A DNA stretch of 64,000 nt from Bemisia tabaci. Lineage: Eukaryota; Arthropoda; Insecta; Hemiptera; Aleyrodidae. The notes below the pieces were generated by a model. That model saw only the letters and a list, made by a program, of their open reading frames with translations, was not told the DNA's origin and ran no database searches. The stretch is from positions 90,098,411-90,162,410 of the forward strand of contig NC_092793.1 of assembly GCF_918797505.1 (NCBI RefSeq), given 5' to 3'. Of the stretch, positions 28,001 to 34,489 are shown piece after piece. Position 1 is the stretch's first letter, and each line of letters begins with the position of its first letter. The position numbers and the translations under genes were made by a program.

Positions 28001-30020
28001 CAGCCCCCCAAAGCGCCAAAATTTTTGGGGGGTCGTGGCCCCCAAAATTTTGGAGCAGCAGGGGTCGTATGGCACATCAATAAAAAGGTATTGACCTCCC
28101 CTCTCAGGAGACTTTTAGATTTTGATATCTGAATAATTTGGCCGCTTACAGCATCGAATTGAAAATTGCCCCGAAAATGCCCCATAACTCCAAAGAACGG
28201 GGGTTAAGGGAAAAAGTACACAGAGCAAAATCTACTTATTTTTGCCGTAAATTCCAAATCCAAAGTCAAAACATACCCCTCCTTTTTGAAAATCGCGAGA
28301 AACGAGGCGGCATCCCCCCCCCCCCCGGAACACCCCCAAGGGGCCATTTTGGGCAGCTGAAAATATTTTCATTCTATTCTTTGGGGTCGATTGAGCCAGT
28401 GAAAGTTTTGGTCCCGAAGCTCAATTTTCCGCCGTTTTAGAGAAAAAGCTAGTGGTTGGGTGGTCTGAAACACCCGGTATAATTTAGGGCATAGTGAAGT
28501 GTGTTTAATAGAGAGGAGAGGCTAGGTCTGGGCACAGAGAATAAAAGGAAGTGGCCTCATTTCAAGCATCTTGGATTTTGTTGATGATGTAGGTCGGTAC
28601 AGATGGTTTATATCATCGATTTTTTCGGAAACGGGGCTGTTAAAAAAAAAGTCATTCTATGTAAGGTGTTAGAAATTGTATTTTGAGTTGATCTCAGTAA
28701 AGTGAAAAAACAGACGTTATGGTCCGTTTTTTATACTTCGAATCTCGGATTTTGCTGAAATATCGACGCCACATTGTGCCGACCTATGTAGTGGGGTGAA
28801 CAATTGTCGAGAATCGACTACCTCCTTTTTTTCTCCATGAGATCTGGGTTTTGCCACAGTGTGCAGTATGTTGTGCTGTAGATCTGCAGGAGGTCTTGAT
28901 ATTAGTCAGGCCGTGCCATTTCGGCAATTTATTTGTTTCATAGCATTTTTTCAGCTTAAAACCTACCTACAACCATCTGAAAAACTGTCTACAGTGGAAA
29001 TCGGATAGTACAACATCGCTTTCAACGACATATCGGTCATAACGGCGTGCGATCTGGTCGTACTCGTTATTGACTTCCCATTGACTCAGTGTATTTGTGG
29101 ATCGGTTATGACGACAATCGGATATATCGACCAATTCAGGCCGGTCCCCAGAGGGTCGTTGTGTCCGATTTCCACTGTAGTTCTTTTCACAGCGCAATTT
29201 TAGCTCACGTTATCACGACACCACAGAGTTAACCCAACCTCAAATGAGACAACGAGATGTCAACAACAACATCGCCGCCGCCATTTTCCCGTCTGTGACG
29301 CCAAAATTCGAATTTAGATGGCGGTAACACACAAGACACTCCAAACATGTTTTGAGGACTCCTAAAAAGGAAGTGTTATTTCTCTGTGTGGAAGTTTCTC
29401 AGTGCAATTTTACCATGTGCATTGTTCATCTCGCATGTAGAACTGCAGGAATAATCTACTCGCAGACCAAACCCTCCCAAGTTCAAACAACCCATTTCTT
29501 TTTTTTCTGGTTGTTTAATGGCTTTTATTCCAGGGGGAGCAATGCTGTCAATTCCTTTGTCATATTTATTACTACCTTTTTTTCAATCTCATCCACAAAG
29601 AAATACACTTTTATGTACTAAGTAATCAAAGTTTTTACCAGATTATCCCATTCATTTTATGACCTCTACTTTATGAACTCCTATAACTTGCTATTGCACT
29701 GCTATGAACACCGGGAAGTATTTACAGAGTTGATGCTTAAAAACTGGAATTTGGGAGCGAGTTTTTCATAGAACATGCATTAAGACTAATTTTACTTAAA
29801 ATCATTAATATCTCGGTTTTTTCAATTTTCAGTCTTCTGTATGTTTTTCTTAAATGTATTACCATGTCAATTTTTTCAGGAATGTACAACCTCATTATGC
29901 CTTTTATTGCAAAATCTCCCATTTTACTTCTGCAAAAAGTCACTTTGCCTTTCTTGTTCACAGGTGAACCAAATGTGTGATCATTTCAAAATTAAATGCT
30001 TCAAAATACCATACAAATGA
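1371..30020 (+). CDS. EPT1: Ethanolaminephosphotransferase gene, coding exons 2-8 (5' end outside window)
   Basis: The enzyme transfers phosphoethanolamine from CDP-ethanolamine to diacylglycerol, the last step of the Kennedy pathway to phosphatidylethanolamine, as a multi-pass protein of ER/Golgi membranes. Seven exons (1371-1439, 2306-2492, 9579-9841, 22251-22408, 24475-24655, 26491-26667, 29964-30020) join in one frame with matching phases and give 363 codons plus TGA. Counting from exon 2, the CDP-alcohol phosphotransferase signature DG-x2-AR-x8-G-x3-D-x3-D is complete (D89, G90, A93, R94, G103, D107, D111). The start (SIDTNPISVYIMHPFWN) matches EPT1 rather than CEPT1/CHPT1. About 20 N-terminal residues should lie left of the window. 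Introns run from about 0.9 to 12.4 kb and are filled with foldbacks and transposon remnants, most of them non-coding and some antisense. Homology is from memory of the family; exon borders are read directly. Confidence 0.93.
2075..2275. repeat. Short-word degenerate repeat
   Basis: The words GTACTGAAAAAG and GTACCGAA-type variants recur at least four times, spaced irregularly, just before EPT1 exon 3. It looks like a decayed simple array. Confidence 0.4.
2306..2492 (+). CDS. EPT1: EPT1 exon 3, first membrane segments
   Basis: 187 bases from acceptor GACAG to donor GTAAGC. It encodes WIAPNLLTFTGF followed by two hydrophobic stretches (LFTVAAFLLL and VFAVVGICIFLAYIL), expected as the first two transmembrane helices. 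It ends one base into the Asp codon that begins the catalytic motif, so the motif is split by intron 3. Confidence 0.92.
2838..3232. repeat. Inverted repeat with 29-bp arms
   Basis: A segment at 2838-2866 containing TCGTTAGAAAGCCCTGAGG returns inverted at 3204-3232 with one mismatch. Similarity beyond the core is weak. It lies in EPT1 intron 3. Part of it (a piece with CATTGCGTTTTCAAG) resembles the foldback at 36 kb. Confidence 0.6.
3740..3905. repeat. AAT-flanked segment, possible retroelement 3' end
   Basis: A GC-richer block of about 110 bases with an 11-C/G homopolymer lies between two (AAT)n runs (3749-3760 and 3887-3900). Trinucleotide tails are common at 3' ends of several non-LTR families, so this may be a stub of one. 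There is no coding content. Confidence 0.3.
3917..5179. mobile_element. Foldback element, CAGGGTG termini, TA flanks
   Basis: Arms of about 600 bases pair from end to end (centre near 4548). The ends read CAGGGTGTCTCACGAAAAG and its complement, and TA lies immediately outside both ends (3915-3916, 5180-5181), as expected for a Tc1/mariner-type target site. No transposase is inside. The ORFs within are products of the palindrome. Confidence 0.85.
5290..7300 (-). pseudogene. Non-LTR retrotransposon reverse transcriptase remnant
   Basis: Reading the - strand from 7300 down, the order is a basic linker, the segment with IANAFNNYF, the block SKYDVIEIVKNLN…GVDNLSGELIP, the broken NNYRPISILP-like region, then a 340-codon open frame (6432-5410) with DFKKAFDLIDH, GVAQGSILGPLLFLIFINDL and the terminal HNYNTRH. 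This is the RT and C-terminal part of a LINE of Jockey/CR1-like type. The catalytic YADD-type box reads FADN, so the second Asp is lost. Stops and frameshifts lie upstream at about 6490-6660. It sits antisense in EPT1 intron 3, right beside the 3.9-5.2 kb foldback. Confidence 0.9.
7301..8133. other. Intronic stretch, little structure
   Basis: It holds a 20-base C run at about 7571, a GC-rich patch at 7780-7850 and a small hairpin near 8001-8030 (GAAATCGGCT / AGCCGATTTC). No exon or known repeat recognised. Confidence 0.4.
8134..8671. mobile_element. Non-autonomous DNA element with short inverted ends
   Basis: The left end CAGTAGCATAACTAGGG pairs with the right end CCCC…TAGTTACGCCACTG. CAGTGGCGTAACTA-type ends are widespread in arthropod DNA transposons, from general knowledge. 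There is no transposase inside. The target-site duplication is not clear. Confidence 0.55.
8704..8757. repeat. 27-bp direct duplication
   Basis: Two perfect or near-perfect adjacent copies of a 27-bp unit starting GTGGCCATACGTAATG. Confidence 0.8.
8832..9001. repeat. Small foldback, about 170 bp
   Basis: The centre is GACTTGCC…GGCAAGTC near 8896. The outer parts pair through CGACAATATAATTT and TCATATGTCGGG with their complements near 8950-9000. The right arm has an extra insert of roughly 45 bases. It lies in EPT1 intron 3. Confidence 0.65.
9090..9578. other. End of EPT1 intron 3
   Basis: It holds two copies of GGAGTGAGGAAGGAGAG about 40 bases apart (9107-9155), a 16-base G run at about 9403, and the polypyrimidine tract of exon 4's acceptor. 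Nothing else seen. Confidence 0.5.
9579..9841 (+). CDS. EPT1: EPT1 exon 4, catalytic motif
   Basis: 263 bases from acceptor GTGCAG to donor GTAAGT. This exon holds the whole DG-x2-AR-x8-G-x3-D-x3-D active-site motif, in which the aspartates bind the divalent metal and the CDP-alcohol, and then LSHWEKYNTGVLFLPW, another conserved block of the EPT1 subgroup. The preceding intron is 7.1 kb and holds a foldback, a retrotransposon remnant and a TIR element. Confidence 0.95.
10414..10442. other. Perfect 10-bp-stem hairpin
   Basis: AAAAGACGCG, a 9-base loop, then CGCGTCTTTT. It would form a stable hairpin in either strand and stands alone in AT-rich intron 4 sequence. Confidence 0.6.
10607..10976. 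repeat. 45-bp minisatellite, about 8 copies
   Basis: The unit runs from CCCACTGTGCGACGAAAA through TTGTCCAAAAACTTC to CCCCCTGA. Eight units can be lined up, the fourth and eighth one base short. Since 45 is a multiple of three, long frames stay open on both strands; these are not genes. It lies in EPT1 intron 4. Confidence 0.9.
11341..11455. repeat. ACAT/ATAC microsatellite
   Basis: Tetranucleotide CATA repeats, best between 11346 and 11390, decaying to AT-rich variants. Confidence 0.8.
11535..11855 (+). other. ORF over a two-copy 76-80 bp direct repeat
   Basis: A 96-codon frame whose last third holds two copies of a motif, KYEGPFVIKETNVDN and KYEGPFVSKDTNVDN, from a direct DNA repeat (about 11699-11775 and 11776-11855). 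The second copy stops early. It may be a decayed gene or transposon fragment. There is no splice support. Confidence 0.25.
11938..12181. mobile_element. Short foldback, family E
   Basis: The arms share TAACTTTTGAACGGTTAGAG (left) with its complement (right). The right end is CACCCTG followed by TA; the left end is decayed (CAAGGTG). The same arm sequence builds the foldback at 36.0-37.1 kb. Confidence 0.75.
12184..13350. mobile_element. Foldback with CAGGGTG core inside a longer inverted pair
   Basis: The core 12268-13260 has ends CAGGGTGATCCAAAAGTC and complement, with TA outside both. The inverted symmetry continues about 85 bases on each side (12184-12267 and 13261-13350), so the flanks also pair. 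A CT-rich microsatellite (12717-12780) sits in the loop. The 140-codon frame inside (12954-12532, -) is palindrome sequence, not a gene. Confidence 0.85.
13648..13733 (-). repeat. tRNA-like segment (Ala-TGC-like), probable SINE head or tRNA pseudogene
   Basis: On the - strand there is an A-box-like TGGTCTAGGTGG, a four-pair anticodon stem (GGAG/CTCC) around a 7-base loop ATTGCAA whose middle would be anticodon TGC, and a T-arm-like GGGTTCTATACCC carrying the B box. Arms are imperfect and the acceptor stem does not close well. Low-complexity AT sequence begins nearby. Confidence 0.55.
13820..14370. repeat. AT low-complexity tract
   Basis: Almost only A and T, with TTTAAAAAATATT-type words and a (CT)n run at about 13938. 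No gene. Confidence 0.85.
14371..14434 (-). repeat. Second tRNA-like segment, partial
   Basis: On the - strand, AGCCCTGGTTACCTCAGTGG resembles a tRNA 5' end with D arm and A box, followed by GGCTCATAACC, a Met-like anticodon loop (CAT). No T arm follows. It is in the same orientation as the tRNA-like segment at 13.7 kb, separated from it by AT-rich filler. Confidence 0.4.
14888..14960 (+). mobile_element. Solitary CAGGGTG terminus
   Basis: TATACAGGGTGGCCAAGACC looks like the left end of a CAGGGTG-type foldback, but no matching right end is found. The large foldback that starts 200 bases further on may be its damaged body. Confidence 0.4.
15105..17542. mobile_element. Large foldback, about 2.4 kb
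   Basis: Arms of about 800 bases (15105-15890 and 16714-17542) pair closely, for example GGGCGAAATCCAAGCGTAGG on the right against its complement at 15130. The loop is about 820 bases, with no recognised gene. Frames occurring on both strands are mirrored copies of each other. It lies in EPT1 intron 4. Confidence 0.88.
17640..19060. repeat. Diverged tandem array, period about 150-165 bp
   Basis: At least five units share the order GGAAAAC…ACACAAATTT…GGCCACGCGGGGAGGGGG…TTTGCGCCAAA. The clearest units lie around 17730, 17880, 18612, 18775 and 18923, with a diverged stretch between 18030 and 18560. It looks like an old satellite. Confidence 0.6.
19682..20465. mobile_element. Foldback family A, copy 1
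   Basis: Ends AAAGAGCCGTATGCAAAAAC and complement. The arms contain a stretch with CTTATTCAAACTTCGTCTATC and one with GATATCTTTCGAACG. G/C homopolymers occur in mirror positions. A second copy of the family is at 46058-47388. Confidence 0.88.
20466..21628. other. Intron 4 sequence without recognised feature
   Basis: AT-rich. A short stretch at 21540-21600 (CCTTAGGGGCTTGGTCTCTC and a TTAGAATTAGAATTAGAA tail) belongs to the 3' end of the RTE remnant just downstream. No exon seen. Confidence 0.4.
21535..21955 (-). pseudogene. RTE-like retrotransposon, C-terminal ORF remnant and 3' tail
   Basis: The - strand frame reads QKISDAIIRNSTGT, LKWSWTGHVARMKETRR, TKWKPDGKRNKGRQLIRW and, after one in-frame stop, SLGKDRERWHNLE, ending at TAA (21629-21631). 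This is the conserved tail of RTE/R2-like LINE polyproteins (KWxWxGHxxR…KRxxGRxxxRW…DRxxW). It is followed by a short 3'UTR and a (TAATTC)n-like tail at about 21545. The RT domain is absent: 5' truncated. It is antisense to EPT1 intron 4. Confidence 0.85.
22017..22133. repeat. ACACA-type microsatellite
   Basis: Irregular (ACAACACAAA)n array about 120 bases before EPT1 exon 5. The Cys/Val-rich frames on the - strand come from it. Confidence 0.9.
22251..22408 (+). CDS. EPT1: EPT1 exon 5
   Basis: 158 bases from acceptor TTTCTTTAG to donor GTGAGT. It encodes MTTLLFLLTSFTGHGFWK and a further hydrophobic stretch ending NIPVTLYNVYV, the less conserved middle membrane region of the family. The frame is fixed by continuity with exon 6, where GT+A makes Val before SYRDNTGKM. 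The 12.4-kb intron before it is the longest in the gene. Confidence 0.88.
22728..23230. mobile_element. Foldback family B, copy 1
   Basis: Ends near TGTTGCTTGTGTGAGG and its complement. Arms of about 220 bases include GGATATCCC and GATAGGGAGCAAATACATTG. A second copy, split by an insertion, is at 46040-47862. It lies in EPT1 intron 5. Confidence 0.85.
23459..23700. repeat. Short foldback, about 240 bp
   Basis: GGGGCTTGGAGGACAAGG at 23459 returns as its complement at 23681-23700, and CGAGAAATATG pairs further in. It directly abuts the 23701-24311 element. Confidence 0.7.
23701..24311. mobile_element. MITE-like element, 16-bp perfect inverted ends
   Basis: AATGGGTCACTAAACC at 23701-23716 and its exact complement at 24296-24311. 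The interior is non-coding, about 580 bases, with no further pairing. Its place between EPT1 exons 5 and 6 fits a small DNA transposon. Confidence 0.6.
24475..24655 (+). CDS. EPT1: EPT1 exon 6
   Basis: 181 bases from acceptor TTTTTCCAG to donor GTAAGT. It encodes SYRDNTGKMKPFFEAIRP, then a membrane helix and the EPT1-like block ending SGSVFSNIC. It starts in phase 2 and ends in phase 0. Confidence 0.92.
25014..25042. repeat. Poly-T run
   Basis: About 29 T followed by about 8 A. It could be the tail of an antisense retroinsertion, but no body is seen next to it. Confidence 0.8.
25320..26411 (-). pseudogene. 5'-truncated LINE fragment in EPT1 intron 6
   Basis: The - strand frame begins inside the RT domain at ILGPFLFNIFINDLPQYAD, continues FANDTSVVLIG, then LNAEKSQALYYTP, the FLGVHLEQHLHWKTHID block and a terminal HSHDTRHNF, stopping at 25661. 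There is one in-frame TGA at about 26234. The catalytic box FADD reads FAND. Sequence to about 25320 is probably its 3'UTR. It resembles the 5.3-7.3 kb element in architecture but is another family member (HSHDTRH rather than HNYNTRH). Sharp 5' truncation is typical of target-primed insertion. Confidence 0.88.
26491..26667 (+). CDS. EPT1: EPT1 exon 7
   Basis: 59 codons from acceptor TTCTTTTTAG to donor GTAAGT. It encodes CRLIVAQMSSTRCEVFN, the best conserved block outside the active site, then two hydrophobic segments and TLAHIYYGANV. The upstream intron carries an antisense retrotransposon fragment ending about 80 bases before this acceptor. Confidence 0.93.
26668..28991. other. EPT1 intron 7, first part
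   Basis: No exon recognised. A solitary end of a foldback (CTGAAACACCCGGTATA, 28466-28482) matches the termini of the 57-58 kb foldback, and G/C runs are at about 27438, 28028 and 28313. Frames of about 100 codons at 26769-27134 (-) have no support. Confidence 0.4.
28992..29176. mobile_element. 185-bp MITE of pogo/Tigger type with TA target sites
   Basis: CAGTGGAAATCGGA at the left and its complement at the right, both directly bordered by TA (28990-28991 and 29177-29178). The interior words (CATATCGGTCATAACGGCG, GGTTATGACGACAATCGG) resemble pogo-like elements. It lies in EPT1 intron 7. Confidence 0.75.
29964..30020 (+). CDS. EPT1: EPT1 exon 8, C-terminus and stop
   Basis: 18 codons plus TGA after acceptor TTCACAG. 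VNQMCDHFKIKCFKIPYK fits the cytosolic tail of animal EPT1 (pattern …HFxI…F). The stop is TGA. In vertebrate SELENOI a TGA read as selenocysteine sits at nearly the same distance from this exon start. Here read-through would add only five residues before TAA, so I take TGA as a normal stop. Confidence 0.8.
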   Translation: MNQMCDHFKIKCFKIPYK

Positions 30021-30252
30021 TTTTTCTGGCCCATGTAAGTAAACAACGGAGTCATTTACTCTAAGACACTTTACAACATTTACTTATTTTGCTTCTCTCT
30101 CTCTCTCTCTCTCTCTTTTGTTCTTGAACATTTGTTGAATTCGTATTATTTTTCTGAATTTATATCTTGTTTGTAGTATTGTAACATTTGTATTTAATCA
30201 AATGAGAGATGAAACTTTGAACTCTGAAGTCAGAAATAAGCTTAAAATTCCT

Positions 30253-30258
30253 AATAAA
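30253..30258 (+). terminator. Polyadenylation signal of EPT1
   Basis: AATAAA lies 233 bases after the EPT1 stop, followed by more A-rich AATAAA-like sequence. The 3'UTR it would end holds a (CT)n run at about 30094-30117. It is the first good signal downstream of the stop. Confidence 0.55.
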
Positions 30259-30404
30259 AAATAAAAAAATAAAAAAAATTGAAAAAACTGGAAATTGAAC
30301 TCCCTATTGTGTCAACAGAGTGCAAGTGAGGTAGGTTTTTTAAATAATTTAAGTACTTAATTATTGTTGAATTCTTCGCTCCAATTCCATCATACGCTAT
30401 ATGT

Positions 30405-31360
30405 GGTGTCCCAACAGTACTGCACGTTTTCTTTTTTTAAGGAACGGTAGCAGATATCAAAATCCGGTTTGTGTAGTGTTAAAGTGCTAATAATGACCGC
30501 TAAAACAAGATCAACTGGAACTCTTCAGATAAAAAACTGACCAAGCCACAGCATTTTGAAAATGACATGTCGGGTCGATCCCTCCAGGATTCCTAGAATT
30601 TTTTTTGCGAAGGAACCAAAGATTTAAAGAGTCATAAATCCTACAAAAAAACCCTGATCGAATGAAATTTGGGACATAGTGTCACTCAACATGACTGCTC
30701 AGCACTTATGACCACACTAGAGCATAATGTCAAAAAGCGGCAACAAATGAAAGAGGTATATCGTCACCAAAGAATTAGAGGATAAGCATGGGATCGTCTG
30801 TCCTCCACACTCCCCTTATAGCCTGGACCTCCTACCCTGTAACTTTGTAACTTTTGGCTGTTTTCCACGTCAAAGAAAGGCTTAGGATGCAAAAAGTTCA
30901 ACTTCATCAACAAATTCAACAGAGCTGTTGAAACTATTCCCTGTACATCTGCAGAAGTAAAATTTCGAAAGAAATCGTGTTTGTAGAAGTAGGATACGCA
31001 GTTGCGGTGCTGTGTGGAAAGTGTAAGAAGGTATTAGAGAAGGAAACCAGTGTCCAGTCGTCTGGTGAAGAAAAATGAGTAACAGTACTTCTGGTGAGAT
31101 TCCATAATATTAACTTAATATAACCATCTGAATATTCTAATCTTTGTTTTCGTTCAGAAAAAAATGCTAAAAATCCTGGAGGGGTCTGCCCACCATGTCA
31201 TTTTCAAAACGATGTAACTCGGTCAATCTTTGACCTAGAGCGCTTGGGTTGACTTTGTTTTATCAGTCACTACTAGCACTTGACGCTTTGCACACTGCAT
31301 TTTGGTATCTGCGACCGTTTGTCCGAATAAAGGAAATGTGCAGTATTCTTGGGACACCCT
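30405..31360 (+). mobile_element. Mariner-like element, decayed
   Basis: Ends GGTGTCCCAACAGTACTGCA and AATGTGCAGTATTCTTGGGACACC are inverted copies. Inside, the + strand keeps the mariner signature around the third catalytic Asp (HTPLIAWTS/SLDLLPCNF across two frames, 30800-30850) followed by the expected C-terminal sequence with stops. About 0.96 kb, so deletions besides frameshifts are likely. It lies just past the EPT1 polyA signal. Confidence 0.75.
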
Positions 31361-32031
31361 ACTTATTGTGGCTCTCTTGTGAGAATTACTTTTCCTAAAG
31401 TTTATATCTAAGCATGAGGGGAAAAATAATGAAGCCATTTATGTAGAAATATGTAGGTCAAGAAATTTATTACAGATCAAATCCTTCTCTCAAAAAAGAA
31501 CTTCAGAAATTTAAATTTGAAGCTAAGTCAACGAGAAACAATGATTTTAAGAAAGATCACATCTGCTGGTTTTACAGAGAAATTCTTTCAAGGCATGAAA
31601 TGAACTACTTAGCTTATTTAAGAGAGCTAGAACGATTCATATTAATCAAAGGCCAATTACTGTTTAGATTTTTAATGACTTTTCGAAAAAAATAAGTATT
31701 TTGTAACTTCAATATAAAAATAATGAAGAAATCATCTGTCTCCTAAAATGAGGGAAAAAATCAAGGGGGGTGCCATCTCTCAAAGAACTACATGCAATTG
31801 GTCTTATTTCCTTTTATTACTATTATAATGTGCTCACACACACACGATCTTTGAGGACATTATGGAGTGTTTTCTAATTATTTACATGAACAAGGAATTT
31901 TAACATCCGTTGTGTATAGATATACTGTGGGTTTTTCTTCAAATTCTAATTGTAAAATATGCCAGAAGTCTGGAACTCAGTACCAACACTCTTGTAGGTT
32001 TGCAGATTCTAATGAAGCGTTATCCCTAAAA

Positions 32032-34307
32032 ATGGTGAATGTTCGATATCTGCTGTTTGTGCTGGTATGGCTTCAAATCATAGTTGTAAGTTTTTCATTC
32101 AAGATCTGTCTGCTTTAACTAATGCAAGAATTTTGATAATGAAATATTCAATGCAAAAGGTAGTTTGTAAAATTTCTCCCTCTGCATTATAGATGATTTT
32201 CTGTTTCTCTTGAGAACTATTGCTTGTATCCTTCGAAATCTCATTAATCATTTCTCTCTGTACAAAATACACCATTAAGAAAAGGAAATATTATTTTCCC
32301 AACAGAGTGGTTCAATCGGTAAATTTCCATGAACCTCTGTAAAAATATGATAAAAATTGTAAAGAGTTATGACGGCGAATGATATAGGACCAAACCATGA
32401 ATAAAAAAATTAGTTGACTACTTGATACTTTTTAAAGTCCCTTTCTAACTCTTTAGGTGAATCTCCAGCTGTAGTTCCGAAAAAATCCATCACGTCGCGC
32501 TGCTAAAATTCGACTCCAAAATCAGTGATTATTATTTTAATATCACAATAGATATTTCAAATTCTAAGATTCATAACTTCTAGCAGCATACGTCCGGAAT
32601 CCTTAGGAACAAACGCGAGCTTTGAAAGTTTAATAATAAAAGCTATAACTTGATCCCAGTTTCAATTATGGGATATCTGTAAGTGCGAGAGAGATATCTG
32701 CAACTGCTAAGAGGAGTCAATCGCGATCGGTTGCATCAAGGTCATCATGCTGAACCCTACTCTTTTGTGGGATCAAGTTTTAGAGCTTCAGAAATTACTT
32801 TTCACGTCTTTTTTATTGTCAATAGAAAGAAGAATGTTATGGCTAGAACTTATGACTCTTCGATTTTAACAGAAATTCCTTTAACTTTCATCAAAGCTCA
32901 AGGTTTCATGTGGGGCTGTACGGACTCTAAAAGCATGGACCAAAAAATCACTCCCTGCGCAAAAAATTTTCTTACTACGCACCGCTGTAGATTCACCATA
33001 AAACTAGTTCCAATCGGCAGCAAGTGCCCTAAAGTTGAGAAGTTTCTGTGCTGTGACATTTTTTGTCAATGTTGGTCCTTATTTTTATTATCCTATCCTC
33101 AAATGGCCAACGGAAAATTGTGTTATTTATACATTCTACACCTTGTCTCATCATTCAGGACGATCCTTTAATCTGTAAGAAAATGAGGAAGAAAAAAATT
33201 CGCTCTTGTTGGTTTAAAATCCAAAATCCATCCCTCTCACTGAGGAAAGATTTAACAGAGTGTCATTATCAAATTTCTAAAATTATGGCTAAAAAGATTT
33301 AACTTAAGAGTTTTTATTACTTTGAAATTTAACTAAAGAAATTTTTTGTTAAACATCACCCTTTGTTATCATGTTGTTAATGTTTTTCTTGCATTAATTT
33401 AAGTGTTCATTTTCTACTGCTCCTTTTTTATTCGGATCAATGTCTTTCGTAAATTTGAACAGCAAAGGAGACAACTCAATTTTGGTATGTTTTTAAAACG
33501 TAACAAGGAACGGTATTTAATGCATGCGTGAGTATTTAGTTCTCCGATTATGCCTCATTGTCTGAATAATTTCTAACATAAATATTGAAAAGAAAACTTT
33601 TTTTTTGAGACCAATGTTGGAAGAGGTCCACATAATCAATGTTGATTAAGGTGCTTCCTTTTTCTTTAACGTCATATTTCTGTCATAAAAAAATTATTCT
33701 TAATATCCTTGCCATTTTTACTCTTTTGTCTCTTTTCTTTGTTAAAATGCTCTATGATAATGAAAATCATTATTTTGTATATTAATTTTTCATTATTTAG
33801 CAGCAGTTGGAAAAATAATAGCAGTCTTTGCAGAATAATTACAAATTCATGAAAGTTGTGATTTACTAAATGCTTAATCTTACACTCTCTATCCTTTCCT
33901 GTGCAGTCTCTCTTATTTGTTTGTCCTATTTGTTGTTGCAAGAGAGCTCTCTTGCATATTTATTTGATATTTTTTCAATGGGTCCATTTGTCCATCCATT
34001 TTTGACTCAGTGTTTCTTTTGTCTGTGCTATCTTTCAAATCTTACATCCCAAGAATTTCTGCAATCTTCTTTCCTATTTTTTAACTTTAGTCATAATTTT
34101 TCGTTCTTTGAGCTGTAACTTATTCCTGGAAGAAAGAAATTTTCGTAAGCTTCATACCTTTTGCTTCTCATTTACTTCCTTCAGTGGTGTGGGGTATGTT
34201 TGGTGACAGGACAAGCCATGGCAACTGCCATTTCACCTGGGTTGGATCTCACCGCAGGGGGTATAAGATATTCCCCAGGTATAGACGAACGTCAGGGAAA
34301 ATGTTAA
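32032..34307 (+). CDS. Candidate small secreted peptide, two exons
   Basis: Exon 32032-32085 starts at an ATG in good context (aaaATGg) and encodes MVNVRYLLFVLVWLQIIV up to donor GTAAGT. A second exon from 34185, after a long pyrimidine-rich acceptor (acttccttcag), joins in phase 0 and reads WCGVCLVTGQAMATAISPGL and onward to TAA at 34305-34307; it could instead splice at 34279 into 34425-34489. The joined N-terminus would be a signal peptide with likely cleavage after GQA. No family recognised. It lies between EPT1 and HP1, about 2 kb past EPT1's polyA signal. The model rests only on splice-site quality and reading frame, so it may be chance. Confidence 0.25.
32683..33171 (+). CDS. Unrecognised 162-codon ORF
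   Basis: This is one of the longest uninterrupted ATG frames outside repeats. It has no hydrophobic start, no motif I know, several Cys and a hydrophobic end. No splice context, polyA signal or tandem structure supports it. It overlaps the intron of the candidate secreted-peptide gene. Chance or an old transposon frame are both possible. Confidence 0.15.
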   Translation: MRERYLQLLRGVNRDRLHQGHHAEPYSFVGSSFRASEITFHVFFIVNRKKNVMARTYDSSILTEIPLTFIKAQGFMWGCTDSKSMDQKITPCAKNFLTTHRCRFTIKLVPIGSKCPKVEKFLCCDIFCQCWSLFLLSYPQMANGKLCYLYILHLVSSFRTIL

Positions 34308-34489
34308 AGATTTAGACCCTCTCTAACCCCTGTCTTCAATCGCAGGAATAAAATATGATAACTTGTTTCGGTGAAAATATTGTCTTATTCCTTTCTTTTA
34401 TCTCTATTTATCTCTTTTCCTCAGCCCTTTTTTTCATTAATATTCCCGGCTTGAGAGAATGCAGTCTTAACTTTGATGGAATTAAGTAG

